Shown here in pieces: positions 1 to 6,205 of a stretch of 7,031 bases of DNA. Position 1 is the first letter of the stretch. The number at the start of each line of letters is the position of its first letter. Under the pieces are notes generated by a model, which was not told the origin of the DNA, did not search any database, and was given only the letters and a program-made list of their open reading frames with translations. The position numbers were made by a program, and so were the translations under genes. Origin of the DNA: Aquificaceae bacterium (GTDB lineage Bacteria > Aquificota > Aquificia > Aquificales > Aquificaceae); the NCBI GenBank assembly GCA_015490105.1, contig WFYK01000136.1, forward strand, positions 1 through 7,031, in the 5' to 3' direction.

Positions 1-72
1 CACCAAAAGCCCCGCTATCAGGCCACCTACAAGGTTTAGCCCCACCGTGAGAGCGGTAAAACTTTTGTTCAA
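1..72 (-). CDS. N-terminal fragment of a small membrane protein, AtpZ/AtpI-like (cut by window edge)
   Basis: The reverse complement of the first 72 bases is an open frame of 24 codons starting with TTG. Its TTG overlaps the TGA stop of the antiporter gene (TTGA). A GGAGGT ribosome binding site lies 6 bases before it. The peptide starts MNKSFTALTVGLNLV, then goes into a glycine-rich hydrophobic stretch (GGLIAGLL). A short polar start followed by a Gly-rich first helix is typical of AtpZ/AtpI proteins, small inner-membrane accessory subunits often encoded just before the F0F1 ATP synthase genes and linked to c-ring assembly and Mg/Ca transport. That assignment is inferred from 24 residues only; any small two-helix membrane protein would fit. 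The open frame, start and ribosome binding site are directly visible. Confidence 0.4.
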   Translation of the reverse strand, partial: MNKSFTALTVGLNLVGGLIAGLLV

Positions 73-1037
73 CTTCTAACCTCCACAAGCCAAGAGACCA
101 GCACATAAATGAAATAGATGGCCAGAAATACCCCCGCTTCAAAGCGTGAGACCGTGTAAGGTCTTCCAACCAAGGATGAGATCAAAAGAACAAGTGTTGC
201 ACAAAACAAAAGAGCTATATCGTAAAAGATCCTTTCCGGAACTGGGATCGGATTTATAAGCGAACTGACTCCTAAAACCAAAGACACGTTGAATATATTT
301 GACCCTGCTACGTTCCCCAGAGCTATATCCGGATTGCCCTTCTTAGCTGCAACCGCGGAGGTCATAAGCTCAGGAAGGGATGTCCCCACCGCTATGAGAA
401 AAAGGCCCACAACTACCTGACTTACACCTAACCCTGTTGCTAAACCGACAGCTCCCTCAACGGTCCAATCCCCACCGAGTGTAAGACCGAGGATACCGAT
501 CGTCGACGAAAGTAAAGCTTTCAATACACTCATCTCTTGAGAAAGGTCCTCCACCACTTCCCGTTCAAGGAAAGCACCCAAAAAGTAGAGATAGCCTGCA
601 AAGGTAATGAGCAAAACCAGACCTTCCGATCGGGAAACCCAAGAAAAATCCGCCTTGTCCAAAATCTTGTCCGAGACCATCGCAAAGAGCATGAGTATGC
701 TTAAAAAGTTCAAGGGAATCTCTTTTTTTACGAAGGAGGTATTTATTGACAAAGGCTTTATGAGACCAGCCACTCCGAGTATTAGGAGGATGTTAGCTAT
801 GTTTGAGCCCACCACGTTTCCCAACGTTATTTCGGAAGCGCCCCTCAGACTTGCCCCTATGTTTACGGTAAGTTCCGGAAGGGATGTTCCGAAAGCGACT
901 AAGGTCAGACCTATTACGAATTCAGGAACTCCGAGCCTTTTGGCTAAAGAGGAAGCCCCATCTATGAGAAGATCCGCACCCTTAACGAGGAAAGCTATGC
1001 CCAAAGCCAGGAGTAAAGCATCCTTTATTATTTCCAT
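69..1037 (-). CDS. yrbG: Calcium/sodium antiporter, CaCA family, YrbG type
   Basis: An inner-membrane cation exchanger of 322 residues, the usual length for bacterial YrbG-type members of the Ca2+/cation antiporter family, which move Ca2+ out in exchange for Na+ (or H+). The two inverted alpha repeats are plain. Repeat 1 has GTSLPE at residues 50-55 and GNVVGSN at 73-79; repeat 2 has GTSLPE at 218-223 and GNVAGSN at 241-247. The Glu of each GTSLPE and the Asn/Ser residues line the ion site in structures of this family, and all are kept. About ten hydrophobic segments are visible, split by a charged middle loop (about 156-172). The ATG start gives the normal N-terminus with the first helix and GASSLAKRLG motif. 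The start overlaps the upstream gene's end by 10 bases and lacks a strong ribosome binding site, suggesting translational coupling. Ion specificity cannot be told from sequence. Confidence 0.93.
   Translation of the reverse strand: MEIIKDALLLALGIAFLVKGADLLIDGASSLAKRLGVPEFVIGLTLVAFGTSLPELTVNIGASLRGASEITLGNVVGSNIANILLILGVAGLIKPLSINTSFVKKEIPLNFLSILMLFAMVSDKILDKADFSWVSRSEGLVLLITFAGYLYFLGAFLEREVVEDLSQEMSVLKALLSSTIGILGLTLGGDWTVEGAVGLATGLGVSQVVVGLFLIAVGTSLPELMTSAVAAKKGNPDIALGNVAGSNIFNVSLVLGVSSLINPIPVPERIFYDIALLFCATLVLLISSLVGRPYTVSRFEAGVFLAIYFIYVLVSWLVEVRS
79..84 (-). promoter_or_regulatory. Ribosome binding site for the TTG-start gene at the left edge
   Basis: On the minus strand GGAGGT ends 6 bases before the TTG at 72-70. 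It lies inside the last codons of the antiporter gene and is the main reason for accepting a TTG start overlapping that gene's stop. Confidence 0.6.
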
Positions 1038-1624
1038 AGTTCGGAGAGTATTTTAAATCTCTCTAAGGCCTTGGTCTTGAGAGCTGAAGGAGCCTCAGAT
1101 TTGAGGAAACGCTCCAATTCTTTTTCGAGATCTCCTAAATGTTTTTTCCTCCTGTCTTTTTGAGCCTTTTCCGCTTGTATCTTGTGACCCCCCTCCATCA
1201 ACCCTTCGGGAAAATACCAATCTTTAAACCAACTAAAGCCACGCTTTGCGATCTCAAATCCGAGCCTGCTCAGGGCAACGGGTATACCCAAAGAAAGCTC
1301 TCGAGCGGTTTCTTTATCTTCGAAATACTCTACGAAAAGCCTTCCCGTATGAGGGCAAACGCTATCGAGGATGATCTCCTCCAAAGGTGTCTTAAAGATC
1401 TCTTTTCTGAGACCGAAAACCTCAACCCATTCCCTGTAAGTGCCTCTACCTTCAAATACCTTCAGATGGCAAAGAACCTTCTTCTTTGAACCTTCCAACA
1501 GAAATACATCTACGTTAAACTCCTGGGCGAACCTACCCCTCTTGGGTTGGGACACCAAAAGAACCGCACCTTGTGGCGGTGACGATCTTTTAAGGTAGCT
1601 TACTATTTTCTCCAAGAGAGCCAT
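1028..1624 (-). CDS. Conserved uncharacterised protein, DUF1122-like
   Basis: A soluble protein of 198 residues with no signal peptide or membrane segment. From memory it looks like DUF1122, a family of unknown function found mainly in archaea and Aquificales; this could not be checked. The most distinctive part is GRLFVEYFED (about residues 94-103), followed by a helix with conserved-looking Gly/Pro (LGIPVALSRLGFE) and the aromatic motif FSWFKDWYFPEGLMEGG (about 130-146). The last 50 residues are Lys/Glu-rich helix, possibly coiled coil. The FVEYFED strand followed by a helix recalls GNAT-type acyltransferase folds, but no acetyl-CoA P-loop is obvious, so no activity is assigned. The ATG is fixed by an in-frame TAA at 1639-1637, five codons upstream; it has no clear Shine-Dalgarno. 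It heads the minus-strand block and overlaps the antiporter gene by 10 bases. Confidence 0.8.
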   Translation of the reverse strand: MALLEKIVSYLKRSSPPQGAVLLVSQPKRGRFAQEFNVDVFLLEGSKKKVLCHLKVFEGRGTYREWVEVFGLRKEIFKTPLEEIILDSVCPHTGRLFVEYFEDKETARELSLGIPVALSRLGFEIAKRGFSWFKDWYFPEGLMEGGHKIQAEKAQKDRRKKHLGDLEKELERFLKSEAPSALKTKALERFKILSELWK

Positions 1625-1626
1625 GG

Positions 1627-1648
1627 CTTTACTATCTTAAAGGTAAAG
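1627..1648. repeat. 22-base dyad filling the divergent intergenic gap
   Basis: CTTTAC at 1627-1632 is matched by GTAAAG at 1643-1648, giving perfect 6-base arms around a 10-base centre (TATCTTAAAG). The dyad occupies almost all of the 23 bases between the ATG of the minus-strand gene and the GTG of the plus-strand gene, and its last base is the first base of that GTG. It could be an operator shared by the two blocks or part of a promoter. Short AT-rich dyads also arise by chance, so function is only inferred. Confidence 0.3.
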
Positions 1649-2271
1649 TGAGGTGTAGGGTAGATCCTCCTTTAGGACCTTTTACCAACATGCAAACGGA
1701 TAGAGAAAACTTCCTCCGTTTAGAAGGAAAATCTTTCAGACCCTTATTCAGGATATTCTTTTGGGACAGGTTGTGTGTGAGCTACGGCTTTCTTCAAAAA
1801 ACCCCTCGTGTTAATCTTCCCTATGTGAAGAGGCCTACGGGAGGTGGGCTTCTTCTCCACGGTTGGGATATGAGCTTTTCGATCGTAGATATCAAAGAAA
1901 GGTGGGGAAAAAGTGCTGAGGATGTATATAGCAAACTTACTGACCTTTTGATGACCGCATTGAAAAACCTCGGAGTAAAAGCTGAACTCGGAACACCTAA
2001 AAAAATAGATAAAAATCTCTGTTACTTTTACCCTACACCTTGGGAAATAGAAGTAGAAGGGAAAAAACTTATTTCTTTCTCCATGAGAAGCGGAAGAAAA
2101 GCCTTCTTAATTCAAGGAACCGTTTACCTCCGCTTTGATCACATTATAGCTTCGCATCTGCTTAAGCTCCAACAAAGTTACTTAAAAGATAGGGTGCTTT
2201 CCCTCAAGGACCTTGGGGTTGAACCTGAGGCTATGATAAAAGAGCTGATGGATACTTTCTCAAGCTTGTGA
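1648..2271 (+). CDS. Lipoate/octanoyl transfer enzyme, LplA/LipM superfamily (BPL/LPL catalytic domain)
   Basis: A cytoplasmic enzyme of 207 residues expected to attach lipoyl or octanoyl groups to carrier proteins such as GcvH, E2 subunits or LbpA-type proteins. The family fold reads through in order: N-terminal helix (PLGPFTNMQTD, 8-18), FWDRLCVSYGFLQ (38-50), the substrate-pocket motif RPTGGG at 62-67 with His71 and MSFS, then Cys125 and the lysine motif VEGKK at 136-140. Cys125 lies where, as I recall it, LipM-type octanoyltransferases carry their acyl-accepting cysteine, 14-15 residues before the lysine. The usual GSA after the lysine is SFS here, and the usual HG before the next strand is QG (156-157). 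It is shorter than LplA (about 340) and LipM (about 280), with no C-terminal accessory domain. I chose the GTG start because family similarity begins at residue 2; an ATG at codon 15 would cut the first strand. Ligase versus transferase is unresolved. Confidence 0.8.
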   Translation: MRCRVDPPLGPFTNMQTDRENFLRLEGKSFRPLFRIFFWDRLCVSYGFLQKTPRVNLPYVKRPTGGGLLLHGWDMSFSIVDIKERWGKSAEDVYSKLTDLLMTALKNLGVKAELGTPKKIDKNLCYFYPTPWEIEVEGKKLISFSMRSGRKAFLIQGTVYLRFDHIIASHLLKLQQSYLKDRVLSLKDLGVEPEAMIKELMDTFSSL

Positions 2272-2293
2272 TATCATCAACAAAGAAAAGCAC

Positions 2294-3562
2294 ATGCTGG
2301 ATATAGAGCTAATCAGGAAAAACCCTGAGAAGGTAAAAAACGCACTCTCCAGACGTGATCCCTCCTTAGTAGACACTATAGATGAAGTTCTGGATCTGGA
2401 CAAGCACAGACGGGAACTGATAGCGAAGGTAGAAAACTTAAGAGCCTTAAGGAATAAAAAGAGCAAGGAGATAGGCCACCTGAGGAGAGAGGGTAAAGAC
2501 ACGAAAGCCTCGGAAGAAGAAGTTAGAAAACTCAAAGAAGATATAGAAAATCTTGAGGAGGAACTGAGCCAGGTAAAAGAAAGCCTCCACAACCTGCTTT
2601 TGAGGATACCCAATCTTCCCCATCCGAGTGTTCCCGACGGAGAAGACGAGGAGGATAACGTAGAGGTAAGAAGATGGGGCCAGATAAAGGAGTTTGGCTT
2701 TGAGCCTAAACCCCATTGGGAGATAGGTGAAAAGCTTGGAATACTCGACTTTAAAGCGGGGGCAACCCTTGCAGGTAGCAGATTCACCGTGGTAAAAGGC
2801 CTCGGTGCAAGGCTGGAGAGGGCTCTTATTAACTTTATGCTTGACCTTCATACCTCAAAGGGATACCAAGAGGTAATACCACCCCATCTGGTAAGACCCG
2901 AAATACTTATAGGAACGGGCCAGCTTCCTAAATTTCAAGAGGATCTTTACCTGTGTGAGAGGGACGATCTTTACCTGATACCCACCGCGGAGGTTCCGCT
3001 TACAAACCTTTTCAGGGATACTATCCTTAGCGAAGAGGACCTTCCCCTTTACTTTACCGCCTATACCCCCTGCTACAGGAGAGAGGCGGGATCACACGGA
3101 AAGGATGTAAGGGGCATAATAAGACAGCACCAGTTCAACAAGGTAGAGCTCGTAAAGATAGTGCATCCGGACACAAGCTACGAGGAACTTGAAAAGCTGA
3201 CTACGGACGCGGAAGAGGTTCTAAAACTTCTCGGCCTTCCCTACAGGGTTGTCGAGCTTTGCACGGGTGATCTGGGCTTTTCTGCTTCTAAAACATACGA
3301 TATAGAGGTTTGGTTTCCTTCCCAAGGAAGGTTCAGAGAGGTATCCTCGTGCTCTAACTGTGAGGACTTTCAAGCGAGACGGATGAACACCCGTTTCAAA
3401 GACGCCTCTGGTAAGAAGCGTTTCGTTCATACCCTTAACGGCTCAGGTCTTGCGGTCGGTAGGGTCCTCGCGGCCATACTTGAGAACTACCAGAGGGAAG
3501 ACGGCAGAGTCGAGATCCCGGAAGCGCTCAGAGACTATGTAAAAGCGGATATAATTGGTTAA
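2294..3562 (+). CDS. serS: Seryl-tRNA synthetase
   Basis: A class II aminoacyl-tRNA synthetase that charges tRNA-Ser (and tRNA-Sec where present) with serine in the cytoplasm. At 422 residues it has the full family length. The N-terminus MLDIELIRKNPEKVKNAL is the standard SerRS start. Residues about 28-105 form the long antiparallel coiled coil that grips the tRNA-Ser variable arm. Motif 1 ends near PP at 196-197. The serine-binding TAE is at 231-233. Motif 2 is visible as PCYRREAGSHGKD (259-271) leading into RQHQFNKVE (277-285), and motif 3 as NGSGLAVGRVLAAILENYQ (382-400) with its ATP-binding Arg390. Nothing is missing. It lies 22 bases after the lipoate-family gene with only a weak purine-rich stretch (AAAGAAAAG) before the ATG, and 24 bases before rng, so it is probably cotranscribed with both. 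Confidence 0.98.
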   Translation: MLDIELIRKNPEKVKNALSRRDPSLVDTIDEVLDLDKHRRELIAKVENLRALRNKKSKEIGHLRREGKDTKASEEEVRKLKEDIENLEEELSQVKESLHNLLLRIPNLPHPSVPDGEDEEDNVEVRRWGQIKEFGFEPKPHWEIGEKLGILDFKAGATLAGSRFTVVKGLGARLERALINFMLDLHTSKGYQEVIPPHLVRPEILIGTGQLPKFQEDLYLCERDDLYLIPTAEVPLTNLFRDTILSEEDLPLYFTAYTPCYRREAGSHGKDVRGIIRQHQFNKVELVKIVHPDTSYEELEKLTTDAEEVLKLLGLPYRVVELCTGDLGFSASKTYDIEVWFPSQGRFREVSSCSNCEDFQARRMNTRFKDASGKKRFVHTLNGSGLAVGRVLAAILENYQREDGRVEIPEALRDYVKADIIG

Positions 3563-3586
3563 TCTTCCTTAGTTAAAATATTCCCG

Positions 3587-4978
3587 ATGGATGTTCGCCT
3601 CATTGTGTCCGCAAGTAAGGACCTTATTTTAACTTTTCTGATAAGCGAAAGTCAGCTGAGGGAAATAAAGGTAGAAGATAGAAAAGCTCCCCGTTTGGCG
3701 GGAAGTATCTTTAAGGCAAAAGTAAAGAGGATGGTAAAGAGTCTGAGCGGGGTATTTTTGGACCTTGGCATGGAAAAAGAGGCTTTTATGCCTGTAAAGG
3801 ATTATCTGACTAACGGAGCGAGCGGTCCGCCCAAGGAGGGAGATTACCTGCTGGTTCAGATGAAGAGAGAGCCTATGGGAGAGAAAGGAGCCAAAGTCTC
3901 TTGTAGGGTAAGCCTGCCGGGAAAATACATCGTTTACCTTCCGAGCTCGGGGCAGGTTCATGTCTCTTCCAAAATAGGGAGTCTGGAAAGGAGGGAAGCC
4001 CTAAAAAAATTTCTTGAAGGCATTTTAGAAAATAACGAAGGAGCTATCGTGAGGACCTCCGCCAAAGAGGCGGACGAGGAAGTTATAAAGTTTGAACTCC
4101 TCCATTTAAGGGAAATTTGGAAGGAAATAGTAAAGAGAGCGGAAAACAAGAACGGGCCGGGGATGGTTTACCAGGAGGTTCCACACTACCTCCAACTCGT
4201 AAGAGATATGTGGAAAAACATTTCAGAGATAGCTTTGGATGATAGGGAGCTTTTCTTAGAAACCCTTGCCTTCTTGGAGGATTACTATCCTGAACTAATC
4301 GGCAGGGTAAGGTACGTGAAGAACATCAGCGTATTGCTCAAACGCTTCAACGTAGATCAAGCTCTCTCAAGGATATTTTCTAAATACGTCTGGCTCAAAG
4401 GAGGAGGCTACATAGTTATAGAAGAGACGGAAGCCATGACCGTTATAGACGTCAACAGCGGTCAGGGTAGCGGGGAAAATCTTGAGGAAAACGCTTTGAA
4501 AACTAACCTCGAAGCTGCGGAGGAGATCGTCCGCCAGATAAAGCTAAGGGGCATAGGCGGAATAATAGTGGTGGATTTTATAGATATGAAAGACAAAAAA
4601 AATAGAGAGAAAGTGGTAAACAAGGTCAAAGAGCTTTTTGCGGATGAAGGTAGTAAAGTCCACGTTTACGGGATGACCAACCTCGGCCTTCTTGAAATAT
4701 CCAGAAGAAAGGAAACACCCAGTGTGGTCAAAAGCCTTTCAACTACCTGTCCTCACTGTAAGGGGAGAGGTATGGTAAAAAGGCCTGAACTGGTTCTTTA
4801 CGAAATAGAAAAGGAACTTGACTACTTTAAGGGAAGATACATAGAAATAAGGGTAAGTCCTGCATTGAAAAATAAAGTTAATGAGATCCTTGATAAGAAA
4901 AACTTAAAGGACTGGGTGACAGTTAAAGAGGTTTGTGACGTTCCTGTGGATTACTACGAGGTGTTTCTGACGGGATGA
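3587..4978 (+). CDS. rng: Ribonuclease G/E family endoribonuclease
   Basis: A 5'-end-sensing endoribonuclease that matures rRNA and starts mRNA decay, expected in the cytoplasm. It has 463 residues, close to RNase G (about 490) and to the catalytic half of RNase E, without the long RNase E scaffold tail. An S1 RNA-binding domain spans about 37-125 (GSIFKAKVKRMV, GVFLDLG, AFM). The catalytic core has VIDVNSGQG (286-294), with Asp288 as the first metal-binding Asp, and IIVVDFIDM (326-334), with Asp330 as the second. NLGLLEISRRKETPS (365-379) follows, then the zinc link CPHC at 388-391 with GRG after it, which holds the dimer together. The ATG starts right at the conserved N-terminal strand but lacks a Shine-Dalgarno; the 24 bases before it are AT-rich. 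Its TGA overlaps the bamD ATG (ATGA). Confidence 0.95.
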   Translation: MDVRLIVSASKDLILTFLISESQLREIKVEDRKAPRLAGSIFKAKVKRMVKSLSGVFLDLGMEKEAFMPVKDYLTNGASGPPKEGDYLLVQMKREPMGEKGAKVSCRVSLPGKYIVYLPSSGQVHVSSKIGSLERREALKKFLEGILENNEGAIVRTSAKEADEEVIKFELLHLREIWKEIVKRAENKNGPGMVYQEVPHYLQLVRDMWKNISEIALDDRELFLETLAFLEDYYPELIGRVRYVKNISVLLKRFNVDQALSRIFSKYVWLKGGGYIVIEETEAMTVIDVNSGQGSGENLEENALKTNLEAAEEIVRQIKLRGIGGIIVVDFIDMKDKKNREKVVNKVKELFADEGSKVHVYGMTNLGLLEISRRKETPSVVKSLSTTCPHCKGRGMVKRPELVLYEIEKELDYFKGRYIEIRVSPALKNKVNEILDKKNLKDWVTVKEVCDVPVDYYEVFLTG

Positions 4979-5898
4979 GAGCTATCTACGCGGTATTCTT
5001 CGTCATTTTGCTTTTATTTTCTTGTGCTAAAGTTACCGAGGAGGAGAGAGCCAAAAGGGCCCAAGAACATTACAAGGAAGGTATGGCAAAATTCAAAGAG
5101 GAGGACTACGGGGACGCAGCTTGGGAGTTTAACGAAGCTTTGAAATACATGGACTACCTTACGCCGAAACAGGTAGAGAGAGCCCGCTTTTACTTGGCAA
5201 AGAGCTACTATCTTGACGAGGAATATGTAGACGCGATCATAGCTCTTGAAGATTACATCTTCTACTATCCGAACCTCAGATCCACGGAAGAGGCCTTTTA
5301 TATGCTCGTAGACAGTTACATAAAGGTTTCTCCCGACCCTTACAGGGACCAAGAATACACCTGGAAGGCTATTCAAAAAGCTAAGGAGTTTTTGGCAAGA
5401 TTCCCCCACAGCCCTTACGCTAAGAAAGTCAAGGATCTAATAGAAAAGGCTTACCGAAAAATAGCGAAGCACCACCTTTTAATCGCGAAGTTCTACGAGG
5501 ATTACGGCTATCCCTATTCCGCTTCCTTGAGATACAAAGATGTCCTTATCAACTTTGCGGATTACATAGACGAAAGGGAGGTGGTCTACAGATACATAAA
5601 GAATCTGCTCAACACGGATAAACAAGCTAAAAGGCAGAAAGAAACGCTTTCCGACATGATAGAAAATCTCCAAAAGAAACTATCCGAGGCCAAAACCGAG
5701 GAGGAAAGAAAAGCAATAAAAAGGAGAATAAACTTTTTAAGAGGAGAGATAAGAAGGTGGGAAGAGATAGTCCAGAGATCTATCAAGGAAGGGCGGGAGG
5801 CTATAAATAAGTATGCTGAGGTTTACGGTAAAGACAAGAGATACGAGAAACTCTTGAAAATTCTGAGGGAAAAGTATGGAAAAGCTGAAGCTCGTTAA
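4975..5898 (+). CDS. bamD: Outer-membrane assembly lipoprotein BamD
   Basis: A periplasmic lipoprotein of the BAM complex, which with BamA inserts beta-barrel proteins into the outer membrane. The N-terminus MRAIYAVFFVILLLFSC is a short lipoprotein signal; Cys17 is the lipidated residue. The lipobox LFSC has Phe where a smaller residue is usual. TPR-like helical repeats fill about 25-210. The segment DPYRDQEYTWKAIQKAKEF (121-139), then FPHSPYAKKV and LLIAKFYEDYGYPYSASLRYKDVL (in part 168-191), has the spacing of BamD TPRs 3-5. At 307 residues it is longer than E. coli BamD (245); the extra part is a charged coiled coil, about 212-300. GAGGTG sits 11 bases before the ATG, which overlaps the rng stop. 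Other TPR lipoproteins are a weaker alternative. Confidence 0.85.
   Translation: MRAIYAVFFVILLLFSCAKVTEEERAKRAQEHYKEGMAKFKEEDYGDAAWEFNEALKYMDYLTPKQVERARFYLAKSYYLDEEYVDAIIALEDYIFYYPNLRSTEEAFYMLVDSYIKVSPDPYRDQEYTWKAIQKAKEFLARFPHSPYAKKVKDLIEKAYRKIAKHHLLIAKFYEDYGYPYSASLRYKDVLINFADYIDEREVVYRYIKNLLNTDKQAKRQKETLSDMIENLQKKLSEAKTEEERKAIKRRINFLRGEIRRWEEIVQRSIKEGREAINKYAEVYGKDKRYEKLLKILREKYGKAEAR
5865..5870 (+). promoter_or_regulatory. Ribosome binding site for rsfS inside bamD
   Basis: GAGGGA lies within the last bamD codons; counted from GAGG there are 7 bases to the ATG at 5876. It supports the start that overlaps bamD by 23 bases. Confidence 0.6.
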
Positions 5899-6205
5899 GG
5901 AGGCTCTCGAGGAAAAGAAAGCGGAAAATCTTGTGATCTTGGATGTTAGCTCACTTACCAATATAGCGGACTTTTTCGTTATAGCCTCCGCAACCTCACC
6001 CGTTCATGCAAGGGCCCTTGCGGAAAACCTTATGGAGAAGGTAGAAGAAGCGGGCATGATTGTAGATCACGTGGAGGGGTTAGAGTTCGGTAACTGGGTA
6101 CTTGTAGATCTCTCAGACATAGTAGTCCACATATTCACTCCCGAATGGAGGGAGCGCTACGGTTTGGAGTGGATATGGGCGGAAGCAAAGAGGGTTCAAA
6201 TATGA
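5876..6205 (+). CDS. rsfS: Ribosome silencing factor RsfS (Iojap family)
   Basis: A small cytoplasmic protein that binds ribosomal protein L14 (uL14) on the 50S subunit and blocks joining with 30S, lowering translation when nutrients are short. It has 109 residues, the usual size. The family core is intact: LTNIADFFVIASATS (27-41), the VEGLEFGNWVLVDLSDIVVHIF stretch (66-87, EG at 67-68 and VHIF at 84-87), and the closing RERYGLEWIW (92-101). The start at 5876 has a good ribosome binding site and gives the normal N-terminus. It overlaps bamD by 23 bases in another frame and overlaps the next gene as ATGA. In many bacteria rsfS sits beside nadD or rlmH; neither is seen here, so the pairing with envelope genes is a local arrangement. 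Confidence 0.96.
   Translation: MEKLKLVKEALEEKKAENLVILDVSSLTNIADFFVIASATSPVHARALAENLMEKVEEAGMIVDHVEGLEFGNWVLVDLSDIVVHIFTPEWRERYGLEWIWAEAKRVQI
6190..6194 (+). promoter_or_regulatory. Ribosome binding site for the LapA/LapB-like gene inside rsfS
   Basis: GAGGG ends 7 bases before the ATG at 6202 and lies in the last rsfS codons. It confirms the start overlapping the rsfS TGA. Confidence 0.6.

Noticed and set aside
607..1056. Plus-strand open frame of 149 codons
   Set aside because: It is antisense to the antiporter gene, whose frame carries clear family motifs. Its own product has no recognisable domain and no ribosome binding site.
1139..1489. Plus-strand open frame of 116 codons
   Set aside because: It lies wholly opposite the DUF1122-like gene, with no ribosome binding site and no domain.
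1579..1606. Possible plus-strand promoter, GTGACG then 16 bases then TACTAT
   Set aside because: Each box matches only about four of six consensus bases and Aquificales promoter rules are poorly known, so it is too weak to annotate.
1663..1673. Perfect Shine-Dalgarno on the minus strand (AAAGGAGGATC)
   Set aside because: No ATG, GTG or TTG follows at usable distance, and an in-frame TAA at 1639-1637 blocks any N-terminal extension of the DUF1122-like gene.
2260..2787. Minus-strand open frame of 175 codons, with another at 2447-2851
   Set aside because: Both are antisense to the serS coiled-coil region. The Ser/Leu-rich product is what the reverse of Glu/Lys/Arg-rich codons gives.
3555..3579. 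Possible promoter before rng, TTGGTT with TAAAAT
   Set aside because: The spacer is 13 bases, too short for a sigma-70 type promoter, and rng is probably read from upstream.
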